A DNA stretch of 43,007 nt, from assembly GCA_002314685.1 (NCBI GenBank), contig DCHB01000065.1:1-43007 (forward strand). The letters are read 5' to 3'. Shown here piece by piece: positions 17,280 to 26,142 of this stretch. The notes under the pieces are model-generated. The model was given only the letters and a program-made list of their open reading frames with translations, did no database searches and was not told the DNA's origin. Numbering within the stretch: the stretch's first letter is position 1; each line of letters begins with the position of its first letter. A program made the translations under genes and the position numbers. The stretch comes from Clostridiales bacterium UBA1763. GTDB taxonomy: Bacteria > Bacillota > Clostridia > Oscillospirales > Oscillospiraceae.

Positions 17280-17978
17280 ATGAGCATTGCCGAAAATGTT
17301 GCACAGATTAAAGAGAATATTGCCGCCGCCGCATTACGCGCAGGCAGAGACAGCGCAGAGATAAAGCTCGTCGCGGCAACTAAGATGAATGACGCTCAGC
17401 GCGTGCGCGAGGCAATAGCCGCGGGTGTGGATATATGCGGAGAAAACCGCGTGCAGGAGCTCACGGAGAAGCTCGCGCAGGGCGCCTACGAGGGCTGTCC
17501 CCTGCACTTTATAGGTCATCTGCAGAAAAACAAGGTTAAGAATATAGTCGGCAGGGTTGAGCTTATTCACTCGGTTGACAGCGTCCCGCTTGCCGCCGAG
17601 ATTAACAAAAAGGCCGCCGCACTCGGCATAGTGCAGGATGTTTTGCTCGAGGTAAACATCGGCGCAGAGGAGGCAAAAAGCGGCTTTTCGCCCGATGAGC
17701 TTGACGCCGCCCTTGCCGAAATTGCCGATTTCAGTGCCGTAAGAGTGCTCGGACTCATGGCAATTCCGCCGATTTGCGCCGATTCTGAGCAAAACAGACC
17801 ATATTTTCGCTCTATGAAGCAGCTTTTTGTTGACATTGGGCGAAAAAAATACGATAATGTTACTATGCAAATTTTATCTATGGGCATGAGTGCCGATTAT
17901 GAGGTCGCTATCGAAGAGGGCGCAAGCCTCGTCAGAGTCGGCACTGGAATCTTCGGCGCGAGGAATTATGCCCTCTGA
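17280..17978 (+). CDS. YggS/YlmE family PLP homeostasis protein
   Basis: 232 residues, a single alanine-racemase-like TIM barrel. The PLP lysine is in VAATKMN, followed by GENRVQEL, HFIGHLQKNK, LLEVNIGAEEAKSGF and LSMGMSADYEVAIEEGAS. The family binds pyridoxal phosphate and buffers free PLP; loss disturbs amino-acid metabolism. Its place directly before sepF and divIVA matches B. subtilis ylmE-sepF-divIVA. Confidence 0.95.
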   Translation: MSIAENVAQIKENIAAAALRAGRDSAEIKLVAATKMNDAQRVREAIAAGVDICGENRVQELTEKLAQGAYEGCPLHFIGHLQKNKVKNIVGRVELIHSVDSVPLAAEINKKAAALGIVQDVLLEVNIGAEEAKSGFSPDELDAALAEIADFSAVRVLGLMAIPPICADSEQNRPYFRSMKQLFVDIGRKKYDNVTMQILSMGMSADYEVAIEEGASLVRVGTGIFGARNYAL

Positions 17979-17998
17979 TAATCCACGGAGGCTTGGCA

Positions 17999-18520
17999 AT
18001 GTCTATACTTGGCAATCTCAAGGACGCGTTCCGTCCCTTTGATGAAGATGAATATATGGAAAACGAGGCAAGCGCAGAGGAGACTGCCGCATTCGATGAG
18101 CTCCCTCAGAGCGCACCCTATGCCGAGGAGTATCAGCAGCCCGCTCAGCCTAAGTCTCCCGTTTTCACCCGCCGCGAGGCAAAGGCGGCTCAGCCCCGCC
18201 CCGCAGCACCCGTTTCTCAGCCCTATTCCGCACCCGTTCAGGCGCAGGCACCCCGCATGGCTCTGCTCTTCCCCGGTGATTTGAACGAGGCGGCTGTCGC
18301 GGCTGACAATCTCAGAGAACACAGAACCGTGTTCATAAACATCGAAAAGACCGACAGCGATTCCGCACGCAGAATAATCGACTTTCTCTCGGGCGTGGTT
18401 TATGCCCTCGGCGGCAAGATAGTCCGCGTTTCCGCGCAGGCATATCTGCTCACTCCGACAGAGGACACGCTTGTCGGCTCCGATACCTCCGAGCTTGAAA
18501 ATTTAGGTCTTTACTTCTAA
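17999..18520 (+). CDS. sepF: Cell division protein SepF
   Basis: 173 residues. A short N-terminal amphipathic segment (MSILGNLKDAFRP) suits membrane tethering; a Pro/Ala/Gln-rich acidic linker spans about 30-85, and the C-terminal SepF domain has LFPGDLNEAAVAADNL, RTVFINIEK and FLSGVVYALGGK. SepF bundles FtsZ filaments and anchors them to the membrane. GGAGG lies about 8 nt before ATG 17999; the TTG at 17993 lies nearer the site. It is followed by divIVA. Confidence 0.95.
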   Translation: MSILGNLKDAFRPFDEDEYMENEASAEETAAFDELPQSAPYAEEYQQPAQPKSPVFTRREAKAAQPRPAAPVSQPYSAPVQAQAPRMALLFPGDLNEAAVAADNLREHRTVFINIEKTDSDSARRIIDFLSGVVYALGGKIVRVSAQAYLLTPTEDTLVGSDTSELENLGLYF

Positions 18521-18592
18521 GGACCGCATATACAGTTTCCCAAGGAGCTGTGTCACCGCACTGCTCCTCCAATATGAAAGGTGGATTTAGAT

Positions 18593-19168
18593 ATGACAAC
18601 TCATCAGGATATCCGTGAAATGAGCTTTGAGAAGGCCAAGGCAATGTTCGGCGGCTACGATATGGCTACCGTTGACGATTACCTTGACGTTCTTGCTGAC
18701 GATTTTGAAGCTCTCCAGAAGGAGAACAAAGCTCTGAAGGCAAAGATGAAGGTGCTGGTCGAGAAGATTGAGGAGTACCGCGCAAACGAGGATGCACTCA
18801 ACCGTTCCATTCTCTCCGCTCAGAAGCTGAGTGTTCAGATTGAGACCGATGCAAGAGCCCGTTCAAACGCAATCGTCTCCGATGCCGAGGCAAAGGCCGC
18901 TTCCATTCTCAGCGGCATTGATGAGAAAATCGCATCTGAGGAAAACCGTCTGCAGGCAGCTAAAATCAGCGCCGCAAGATACCTCGAATCAGCTCGCGAG
19001 CTTTGCCAGAATCAGCTTAAGAAGCTTGACCTTATCAGCGCCGCAAACACCGTTGTCGCTGAGAAGGACAACATCCGAATACCTGTCGAGAACAACATAC
19101 CTGCCGCCGATACCTCTGCTTTTGATGCCGGCAACACTCAGGTTTTTTCGTTCTCTAAGGACAACTGA
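18593..19168 (+). CDS. divIVA: DivIVA domain protein
   Basis: 191 residues. The N-terminal lipid-binding region MTTHQDIREMSFEKAKAM resembles the DivIVA N-terminus (FxxAxxGGY with YDMATVDDYLD). Long coiled coils follow at about 35-70 and 100-150, and a polar tail ends the protein. DivIVA marks curved membrane and division sites. AAAGGTGG lies 8 nt before ATG 18593; the GTG at 18581 is part of that site. An AGGAGC...GCTCCT inverted repeat (about 18543-18569) lies in the gap after sepF. A terminator follows. Confidence 0.92.
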   Translation: MTTHQDIREMSFEKAKAMFGGYDMATVDDYLDVLADDFEALQKENKALKAKMKVLVEKIEEYRANEDALNRSILSAQKLSVQIETDARARSNAIVSDAEAKAASILSGIDEKIASEENRLQAAKISAARYLESARELCQNQLKKLDLISAANTVVAEKDNIRIPVENNIPAADTSAFDAGNTQVFSFSKDN

Positions 19169-19191
19169 GTTTTGTAGGAATCACTCGGCTC

Positions 19192-19240
19192 AAAAGCGTG
19201 CAGTGGGCGACTTTTCACGCCCCGCGGCACGCTTTTTTGC
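19192..19240 (+). terminator. Intrinsic terminator after divIVA
   Basis: AAAAGCGTGC (19192-19201) pairs with GCACGCTTTT (19227-19236) and an inner GGGCG/CGCCC stem, followed by TTTTTT. Confidence 0.8.
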
Positions 19241-19262
19241 GTTTTGTTGAAAGCCCTTAAAA

Positions 19263-19291
19263 TTGAAATAAATAATAAACATAAATATAAT
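19263..19291 (+). promoter_or_regulatory. Promoter of ileS
   Basis: TTGAAA (19263-19268), 17-nt spacer, TATAAT (19286-19291). Only about 20 nt of leader separate it from the start, so there is no room for a T-box. Confidence 0.75.
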
Positions 19292-19313
19292 TCACATTCG
19301 GAGGATATACCAA

Positions 19314-22117
19314 ATGGCACAGAAATATGATGTTACACTGAACCTTCCCAAGACCGATTTTCCCATGCGAGCAGGTCTGCCCAAGCGCGAGCCCGAAATG
19401 CTCAAGCACTGGGAGGAGCTTGATATTTATAATGAGATGCTGAAGAAAAACGAAGGCAAGCCGCTTTTTAATCTGCACGACGGCCCTCCGTTTTCCAACG
19501 GTAACATCCACATGGGTCACGCACTGAACAAGGCGCTCAAGGACTTCATCACCCGTTCCTACGCAATGCGCGGCTACTACACCCCCTACATCCCCGGCTG
19601 GGATAACCACGGTATGCCCATTGAGTCGGCTATCATCAAGGAGCAGAAGCTCAACCACAAGGCGATGAGCGTTGCCGACTTCCGTTCAGCCTGCGAGGCT
19701 TATGCTGAAAAGTACATCGGCATTCAGATGCAGGGCTTCAAGCGCATGGGCGTTATCGGCGACTGGGAGCATCCCTACAAGACCATGGACAAGGGCTTTG
19801 AGGCTGACGAGGTCCGCGTATTCGGCAAGATGTACGCAAACGGTCACATCTACAAGGGACTCAAGCCCGTTTACTGGTGCGCACACGACGAGACCGCACT
19901 CGCTGAGGCTGAGATTGAATATCACGACGACCCCTGCACGACTGTATATGTCAAGTTCCCCATGAACGACGATCTCGGCAAGCTGTCACACCTTGACCTT
20001 TCAAAGCTCAAGTTCGTCATCTGGACAACCACTATCTGGACTCTGCCCGGCAACCTCGCAATCGCACTGCACCCCTACGAGAGCTATGCAATCGTAAAGC
20101 CCGATTACAGCGATGAGCTGTTCATCATGGCTGAGGCACTGACCGAGAAGGTCATGGGTATCGGCGGCTATACAAGCTATAAAATCCTCGAGGTTCACCC
20201 CGGCAGCTTCTTTGAAAATATGCTCGCCGACCACCCCTTCCTGCCTAAGACAAGCCGTCTCCTGCTCGCCGACTATGTCACCATGGACAGCGGTACGGGC
20301 TGTGTCCACACCGCACCCGGCTTCGGCGCAGAGGACTATCTCACCTGCAAATCCTACGGCATGGATATGGTCGTTCCCGTTGACGACCAGGGCAGACATA
20401 CCGACTATGCGGGCAAGTACGCAGGAATGCAGACCGAGGAATCCAACCCCATTATCCTAAACGACATGAAGGAAGCGGGCTCACTGTTCGCATCCGAGGA
20501 AATCGTCCACTCCTACCCGCACTGCTGGCGCTGCAAGCACCCGATTATCTTCCGTGCAACTCCTCAGTGGTTCTGCTCCGTTGACGGCTTCAAGGAGGAG
20601 GCTGTCAAGGCTTGTGACGATGTACGCTGGCTGCCCGCATGGGGCAAGGAGCGTCTGGGCGCAATGATTCGCGAGCGTGCCGACTGGTGCATCTCCCGTC
20701 AGCGCCGCTGGGGTCTGCCCATTCCCGTATTCTACTGCTCGGACTGCGGCAAGCCCGTATGCACCGAGGAGAGCATCGAGTCCGTCGCCTCTATCTTTGA
20801 GGAGCGCGGCTCCAACGCATGGTTCGAGCTTGAGGCAGAGGAGCTTCTGCCCAAGGCATTTGTATGCCCCCACTGCGGCGGCGTGCATTTCACCAAGGAG
20901 ACCGACACCCTTGACGGTTGGTTCGACTCGGGCTCCACTCACTTCTGCGCAATGAAGCGTGACCAGGGCTTCTGGCCCTCCACCATGTATATTGAGGGCG
21001 GCGACCAGTACCGCGGCTGGTTCCAGTCAAGTCTGCTCGTTGCAGTCGGCGCACTCGGCATGGGCTCACCCTATAAGGAATGTCTCACCCACGGCTGGAC
21101 CGTTGACGGCGAGGGCAAGGCAATGCACAAGTCCCTCGGCAACGGCGTTGACCCCTCCGAAATCATTGCGGAGTTCGGTGCAGACCTCATCCGTCTGTGG
21201 GCAGGCTCGGCAGACTACCATGTTGATGTCCGCTGCTCAAAGGAAATCTTCAAGCAGCTTTCGCAGAACTACCTCAAGTTCCGCAACACCGCACGCTACT
21301 GCCTCGGCAATCTTGACGGCTTCGATGCCGACAAGCTCGTAAAGCCCGAGGAAATGGCAGAGCTCGACAAGCTGGGCAATCACCCGCCTGAACGCACTCA
21401 TCGAGAAGGTCGCCAGCGGCATACGACAACTACGAGTACCATGTGATCTCCCACATCATAAACGATTTCTGTGTTGTCGATCTGAGCAACTTCTACCTCG
21501 ACATCATCAAGGACAGACTCTACTGCGAGGAGCGCGACGGTCTCAAGCGCCGCAGTGCACAGACCGCGCTGTACCTCATCCTCGACACGATGACCAAGAT
21601 GTTTGCACCTATCCTCGCCTTCACCTGCGACGAGATTTGGCTTGCAATGCCTCATAAGTCCTCCGACGATACCCGCAACGTTGTTCTCAACGAGATGAAC
21701 AAGCCCTTCACCGAGTACGCACTCGACGATGCCGAAATGGCAAAGTGGGACGCACTCATCTCCGTGCGTAACGATGTCAACGGCGTGCTTGAGGCGGCGC
21801 GTGCCGACAAGCGTATCGGCAAGCCCCTTGAGGCGGCAGTCACCCTGCGTGCAAAGGGCGAGAGCAAGGCTGTTGTCGAAAAGATTTCCGACATGAATCT
21901 GAGCGAGCTTCTCATCGTTTCCGAGTGCCTCATCGCCGCGGACGACGAGCCCGACGCAGACGCTGTCACGGGTACGGGCTCGGCAAACAGCGGTCTCACC
22001 GTTTCCGTCAAGGAAGCGGCAGGCGCAAAGTGCCCGCGCTGCTGGATGCACTCTGTCAAGGCAGACCCCGAAACAGGTCTTTGCCCCCGCTGCGCCGCTG
22101 TCGTCGCAAAGCTTTAA
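19314..22117 (+). pseudogene. ileS: Isoleucyl-tRNA synthetase, reading frame broken twice
   Basis: Together the pieces encode an IleRS of about 933 residues: FSNGNIHMGHALNKA (HIGH), editing-domain blocks, KAMHKSLGNGVDPSEII (KMSKS) and a C-terminal zinc finger CPRCW...CPRC. The frame is lost after AELDK: reading ELDK-WAITRLNALIEKV needs removal of one base near 21372, and a second extra base near 21418 is needed to reach AYDNYEYHVISHIINDFC. As written the first frame stops at 21446 and a second runs 21443-22117. Both lesions fall in a 47-base stretch of an essential single-copy gene whose other motifs are intact, so sequencing or assembly error is more likely than true decay. It has its own promoter and GGAGG. 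Confidence 0.9.
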
Positions 22118-22131
22118 TAACTATCATTTTC

Positions 22132-22168
22132 ATCAGGGACAGTTATTTGCTGTCCCTGATACTTTTTT
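22132..22168 (+). terminator. Intrinsic terminator after ileS
   Basis: ATCAGGGACAG, loop TTATTTG, CTGTCCCTGAT, then ACTTTTTT. A copy of repeat family C starts directly at the end of the T tract. Confidence 0.9.
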
Positions 22169-22374
22169 AATCTCGGTTAAACGCTTCATTTAATCGTTTT
22201 TGCGGTGTCCCGACCAGTGACATTCTGCTAAAGTTAAGATGTACCCTAACACATCGGTACACCGCATAGTTCTTCACTCATTGCGCTTCGCTCCATTCAC
22301 CCCTACGGAGTTGGATTTAGCTTGCACCCTCACTCATCACTCATCACTCATCACTCATAGTTCTTCACTCATCT
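22169..22374 (+). repeat. Repeat mosaic 1: family C, REP-A, heptamer array
   Basis: 22169-22250 is family C (AATCTCGGTTAAACGCTTCA at its start, GTACCCTAAC at its end), 22277-22306 is a truncated REP-A lacking the GGGC end but carrying GCGCTTCGC and CCCCTAC, followed by the spacer GGATTTAGCTTGCACCC. 22329-22373 holds tandem TCACTCA heptamers. No gene is visible here; the lspA promoter begins at 22379. Confidence 0.8.
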
Positions 22375-22378
22375 GCTC

Positions 22379-22407
22379 TTGACTATTTCGCTTTTTTAGT
22401 GCAAAAT
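22379..22407 (+). promoter_or_regulatory. Promoter of lspA-rluD
   Basis: TTGACT (22379-22384), 17-nt spacer, CAAAAT (22402-22407). It starts immediately after the heptamer array. Confidence 0.5.
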
Positions 22408-22459
22408 AGTATAGGGAAAGAAGCTTTGTCGGCTTTGAAAAGCCAAAGGAGACAGATAA

Positions 22460-23248
22460 ATGCTATACGCTCTTATTGCCGCAATTGCTTTGATTGCGGA
22501 CCAGTGGCTTAAATACTGGGTTACTGTTAATATTACTCTCAACACGGGCGATGTCGCGCTCATTCCGAGCGTCATTAAGCTTGTGAATATCCACAACAGC
22601 GGTGCCGCCTTCGGTATGCTGAGCGATTTTGCATACGCCAAGTGGTTATTCCTTGCCATCGCCGCCGTGTTTGTCGTCGTTATTATCCTCGTGCTTGCGA
22701 AAAACACCTTCGACTCACGCTTTGCAAACTGGTGCGCCGTGTTTGCCATGGCGGGTGCCGTCGGCAACTGCATCGACCGCATTCTGTACGGCTATGTCGT
22801 TGATATGTTCAAGCTCGAGTTCATGGATTTCGCAATCTTCAACGTCGCGGATATTTTCCTCGTTGTTGCGTGCATCGCGTTTATTCTTTACATCATCGTC
22901 GATACCTTCAAGGGCAAGGACGGGGACAAGCCCGAAAAGCAGAAAAAGCCCCGCAGGGCTGACGATGCCGAGGATGACGACTACTTCACAGCGGGCATAA
23001 ACACGGCAGACCCCGACTTCCCCGAGGACGCCGTGCCCGTCAGTCTTGAGCCTGAGTCAAACGGTGATGAATTCTGGGAAAACTTCAAATCTCAGGTGCA
23101 TAAGGAGGAGGCTCCCAAGGCGAAGGCAAAGCCTGCACCTGCAAAGCCCGCACCCGCACCCAAGGCAAAGCCCGCACCGAAGGTCGCGCCGAAGGAAGCG
23201 GACGAGTTTGACCTTGAGTCGATTATGGCTGAGTTTAAGGATTTATGA
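22460..23248 (+). CDS. lspA: Signal peptidase II with long charged C-terminal tail
   Basis: 262 residues against about 160 for the family. Four membrane helices occupy the first 150 residues, with the catalytic aspartates in GAVGNCIDRILYG and FNVADIFLV and the NIHNSGAAFG block. The enzyme cleaves lipoprotein signal peptides, such as those of the two lipoproteins in this window. The extra 100 or so residues are cytoplasmic: acidic and basic clusters, then a K/A/P repeat (KAKPAPAKPAPAPKAKPAPK) and a conserved-looking DEFDLESIMAEFKDL end. GGAG precedes the ATG. It overlaps rluD by 4 bases. Confidence 0.93.
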   Translation: MLYALIAAIALIADQWLKYWVTVNITLNTGDVALIPSVIKLVNIHNSGAAFGMLSDFAYAKWLFLAIAAVFVVVIILVLAKNTFDSRFANWCAVFAMAGAVGNCIDRILYGYVVDMFKLEFMDFAIFNVADIFLVVACIAFILYIIVDTFKGKDGDKPEKQKKPRRADDAEDDDYFTAGINTADPDFPEDAVPVSLEPESNGDEFWENFKSQVHKEEAPKAKAKPAPAKPAPAPKAKPAPKVAPKEADEFDLESIMAEFKDL

Positions 23249-24168
23249 TGGACAATACAGAGCTATTGATTATCGAGGAGAGCGGCGAGAGAATCGACGC
23301 TCTCCTTGCTCAAAATGTTGAGGGGCTCACCCGTTCCGCGGCACAGCGGCTTATTGAAAGCGGCGCGGTGCTTGTGAACGGCTTGCCCGTCAGGAAAAAC
23401 TGCAAATGTGCCGTCGGCGATGAGGTCACCTTCACCCTGCCCGAGCCCGAGGACATTGAGCTTCGCCCGCAGAACATCCCGCTTGACATCATGCTTGAGG
23501 ATGAGGATGTAATCGTTGTCAGCAAGCCGCGCGGCATGGTGGTGCATCCTGCGGCGGGACACCCCGACTCGACGCTTGTGAACGCGCTTTTGTATCACTG
23601 CGGCGACTCGCTGTCGGGCATAGGCGGGCAGAAGCGCCCGGGGATAGTTCACCGCATTGACAAGGACACCTCGGGGCTTTTAATCGTTGCAAAAAACGAT
23701 TTTGCCCACCTTAACCTCTCTGCACAGCTTTCAGACCGCAGTCTTTCGAGGGTTTACGAGGCCGTCGTAAAGGGCAGACTGCGCGAGGACAGCGGCACGG
23801 TTGATGCGCCTATCGGCAGGCATCCGACAGACCGCAAGCGCATGGCGGTGACGGATAAAAATTCCCGCAATGCCGTGACGCATTGGGAGGTAATCGCCCG
23901 ATACAACGGCTATACGCACATAAGATGCCGCCTCGAAACGGGGCGCACGCATCAGATACGAGTGCACATGGCGCACATAGGACATCCGCTGTTGGGCGAT
24001 TTTACCTACGGCGCACCGAGTCCCGAAAAGGGGCTTATCGGTCAGTGTCTGCACGCGAAGGCGCTAAAGTTTATCCACCCGCGCACGGGTGAAGCAGTAC
24101 AGCTTGAAACCGAGCTTCCCGAATATTTCACCGAGGTTTTATCCCGCCTCGGCAATCAAATAGGCTGA
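23245..24168 (+). CDS. rluD: RluA/RluD family 23S rRNA pseudouridine synthase
   Basis: 307 residues. An N-terminal S4 domain (LTRSAAQRLIESGAVLVNG) is followed by the catalytic domain with HRIDKDTSGLLIVAK, containing the catalytic Asp, then RTHQIRVHMAHIGHPLLGD. Members convert uridines to pseudouridine in 23S rRNA; the precise sites cannot be told from sequence. ATG at 23245 and 23248 are both possible; the second is better spaced from AAGGA. lspA-rluD is the B. subtilis lspA-ylyB order. Confidence 0.9.
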   Translation: MMDNTELLIIEESGERIDALLAQNVEGLTRSAAQRLIESGAVLVNGLPVRKNCKCAVGDEVTFTLPEPEDIELRPQNIPLDIMLEDEDVIVVSKPRGMVVHPAAGHPDSTLVNALLYHCGDSLSGIGGQKRPGIVHRIDKDTSGLLIVAKNDFAHLNLSAQLSDRSLSRVYEAVVKGRLREDSGTVDAPIGRHPTDRKRMAVTDKNSRNAVTHWEVIARYNGYTHIRCRLETGRTHQIRVHMAHIGHPLLGDFTYGAPSPEKGLIGQCLHAKALKFIHPRTGEAVQLETELPEYFTEVLSRLGNQIG

Positions 24169-24207
24169 CAAAAACCGTTGAAAAATCAACGGTTTTTGTC
24201 AGCTTTT
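24165..24207 (+). terminator. Intrinsic terminator after rluD
   Basis: Perfect 17-bp inverted repeat starting CTGACAAAAACCGTTGA and ending TCAACGGTTTTTGTCAG, loop AAAA, then CTTTT. Repeat D copy 1 begins at the T tract. Confidence 0.9.
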
Positions 24208-24447
24208 ACTGCATCTGTAATCCTTACGACTTTTCTTTGTGTTCGCCAAAGAAAAGTTGCAAAAGAAACGCGACCAAGGGGCTTAGCCGCCCCTTGGAAC
24301 CTTGCACAACACCCTATTTCCGCCGCAAAGTCTTTACTTGGTATTCCCCCGATGCACCTGCGGTTGTTTCTATACACTTCAGCCACGCACATCTTTACAG
24401 GCTACCGCACTGCAAACTTGCAGGCCTTTTTGTCTTAGTCTGCACCC
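24205..24447 (+). repeat. Repeat D copy 1 (about 240 bp)
   Basis: Matches the reverse complement of 29058-29298 along its length. Internal hairpins include CTTTTCTTTG/CAAAGAAAAG (about 24229-24255) and CCAAGGGG/CCCCTTGG (about 24272-24296). It ends in GTCTTAGTCTGCACCCG, the same spacer found in REP-A units. Short open frames inside it recur in both copies only because the DNA is repeated; I see no gene. Confidence 0.8.
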
Positions 24448-24486
24448 GTGCACTCATCGCTCATCACTCATCACTCTTCACTCTCT

Positions 24487-24672
24487 CACCGGTCGGGACA
24501 CCGCAATAACGATTAGATAAAGCGTTTAACCGAGATTAAAAAAACGGGGTCATTTCATTCCCTCCTACGGCGTTGTATTTGTCTGCACCCGTCCACTCAT
24601 CACTCATCACTCATAGTTCTTCACTCAACTATTCACTCATCACTCTTAGTTCTTCACTCGCAAAGCGGGCTG
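24487..24672 (-). repeat. Repeat mosaic 2: family C, REP-B, heptamers, REP-A end inside dpaB
   Basis: Read on the minus strand, REP-B (24546-24568, GTAG then a GGG/CCCC hairpin) is followed by TTTTTTT and family C (24487-24537). Next to it on the plus strand come the GTCTGCACCCG spacer (about 24581-24591), TCACTCA heptamers (24594-24659) and the REP-A unit end CAAAGCGGGCT (24661-24671), which lies inside the 3' end of dpaB. Confidence 0.75.
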
Positions 24673-25224
24673 TAATTGTTTGCCGTTTAGGGCGGCTTCG
24701 AGCGTTTTTTCAATTAGCGAAAAATCCGAGGCGAGCGAATACGGCTTCTTTTCATAATCGTCCTGCCCGTATGGCACGAGGTAAATGTTCTTGCGGTTGA
24801 AAAGCTCCGCTATATTTTTAGCCGAGCCCGTCAAGCCGTCGTTTGTCGAAAAGGCGATGACGAGCGGCTTGCCGTTTCGTAAGTGTGCCTTTGCCGCCAT
24901 AGTTACCGCGCTGTCTGTAATACCGTGCGCAAGCTTTGCCATGGTGTTGCCCGTGCACGGTGCGATAATAAGTGCATCCATGGGCGCACTCGGTCCCAAG
25001 GGCTCGGCATCGACTAAGCTTTGCACAACCTCCCGTCCCGTAAGCTCATAAAGCCTGCGCTTAAAACCCGCGGCATCGCCGAAGCGTGTGTCGGTGTAGG
25101 CTGCGGTTTCGCTCATAATTGGCACAAGCTCGTATTTTTCGCTCAAGCCCTCTATGCTTTCAAACAGCTTTTCATAGGTGCAGTACGAGCCGCACATCGC
25201 AAGCCCGATTCGTTTTTTACCCAT
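24646..25224 (-). CDS. dpaB: Dipicolinate synthase subunit B
   Basis: 192 residues, flavoprotein-like fold. MCGSYCTYEKLFESIE near the N-terminus, APCTGNTMAKLAHGITD and STNDGLTGSAKNIA are typical of DpaB (SpoVFB). With DpaA it makes dipicolinic acid in the mother cell during sporulation. The body ends ALNGKQLQP as in other DpaB proteins; the last residues (PALRVKN) are read from an intergenic repeat that reaches into the gene, so the natural tail was probably replaced. It overlaps dpaA by 8 bases. Expression under a mother-cell sigma factor is expected from the family, but I saw no clear site. Confidence 0.95.
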   Translation of the reverse strand: MGKKRIGLAMCGSYCTYEKLFESIEGLSEKYELVPIMSETAAYTDTRFGDAAGFKRRLYELTGREVVQSLVDAEPLGPSAPMDALIIAPCTGNTMAKLAHGITDSAVTMAAKAHLRNGKPLVIAFSTNDGLTGSAKNIAELFNRKNIYLVPYGQDDYEKKPYSLASDFSLIEKTLEAALNGKQLQPALRVKN

Positions 25225-26047
25225 TTTGACACCTCAATATGTTCTTATAAATTACCTGCGCCGCACTCATCGGCGCATATTTTGCGGGCAAGCCCGCCGC
25301 CAAGGTACAGCGCAGTCCGAGCCTCGCCGCCTCTGCTCTGTCAAGCCCGTAGGGATACGACGCAAGCTCGATGAGCACACAGCTTTTCTTCAGCGCCGCA
25401 AGCGAGGAAATCATCTCCGCGGGTGCGGTGTTTATTACCGCGTCAAACGCCGACAGCACCGCGCTTTCCGTGCCGACCGAGAGTGCATTTATGCCCGCGC
25501 TCTCGGCATAAGCCTTTGAGCCTGCATTGCGTGTGAGAATGTAGGTTTTTACACCGAGGGCGGCGAGCTTTTGAGTCAGCAGTCTGCCTATTCTGCCGTA
25601 GCCGACAACAAGCACACGACTGCCGAACAGCGTTTTCCTCATGCTTTGCATCAAAAGTGATACAGCGCCCTCCGCCGTCACCGCGGCATTGTAAACGGCA
25701 AAAGCCTCGTCTGCGGCATAGTCGTGCACTGCGATTTTGCGGGCGCTGAGCAAATCGCACATCTCGGGACTCGGCATACCCGCACAGACCGTACTGCCCT
25801 CGGGGATAATCCGCGCAAGCTCTGAAACGGTAATTTTTCTGTCCGACAGCGGCGCATTTAGAAAGCCGTCCTTTACTGCGGGAAGCGGCAGTATTACGCA
25901 GTCGGCGGGGCAGGCTTCTTCAATATTTTCAACACAGTCAAGCCCCGACATTTCGAGTGCATGGCAGAGCACCTCGTTTTTATCAGCAGCGAGCATTCGG
26001 GCGAGGAAAACCGTTCTTTCGTCCCCGCCGATTATCAGATATTTCAA
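25217..26047 (-). CDS. dpaA: Dipicolinate synthase subunit A
   Basis: About 276 residues. N-terminal domain LKYLIIGGDERTVFLARML, then a Rossmann NAD(P) domain with VLVVGYGRIGRLLTQKLAALG. It forms dipicolinate synthase with DpaB, oxidising the product of DapA for the spore core. The start is set at TTG 26047 because GGAGGTGA lies 8 nt upstream; the in-frame GTG 26056 is part of that ribosome site. The pair stands alone here, away from asd/dapA. It is the best evidence that the organism forms endospores. Confidence 0.95.
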   Translation of the reverse strand: MKYLIIGGDERTVFLARMLAADKNEVLCHALEMSGLDCVENIEEACPADCVILPLPAVKDGFLNAPLSDRKITVSELARIIPEGSTVCAGMPSPEMCDLLSARKIAVHDYAADEAFAVYNAAVTAEGAVSLLMQSMRKTLFGSRVLVVGYGRIGRLLTQKLAALGVKTYILTRNAGSKAYAESAGINALSVGTESAVLSAFDAVINTAPAEMISSLAALKKSCVLIELASYPYGLDRAEAARLGLRCTLAAGLPAKYAPMSAAQVIYKNILRCQNG

Positions 26048-26105
26048 TTTTTTCACCTCCGAAGCTACGGATTATCTTATTCCCATAGACTTTGAGCTGT
26101 GCTTG

Positions 26106-26114
26106 TGATACAAT
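26106..26114 (+). promoter_or_regulatory. Possible extended -10 promoter of thyA-folA
   Basis: TGATACAAT resembles an extended -10 (TGnTATAAT) 29 nt before the thyA start; no good -35 is visible. Confidence 0.35.
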
Positions 26115-26142
26115 TAGAAAAACTTTTGTTTGAGGTGAAATT

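Noticed and set aside
19169..19313. T-box riboswitch before ileS
   Set aside because: The promoter leaves only about 20 nt of leader and no T-box sequence (such as AGGGTGG) is present.
21366..21446. Programmed ribosomal frameshift in ileS
   Set aside because: No slippery heptamer or downstream stimulator; two shifts would be needed and IleRS is not known to use recoding.
24178..24520. Short frames starting MCSPKKSCKRNATKG in repeat D (also 29011-29265)
   Set aside because: They recur only because the DNA repeats; no ribosome site and the frames differ after a few codons between copies.
26048..26120. Sigma-K-type promoter for dpaA
   Set aside because: A CTATGGGAATA stretch vaguely resembles the -10, but spacing and -35 are not convincing.
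26057..26142. Tetrahydrofolate riboswitch before thyA-folA, or before folT
   Set aside because: The upstream gaps are too short or absent (folT starts 1 nt after the previous stop) and no matching motif was seen.
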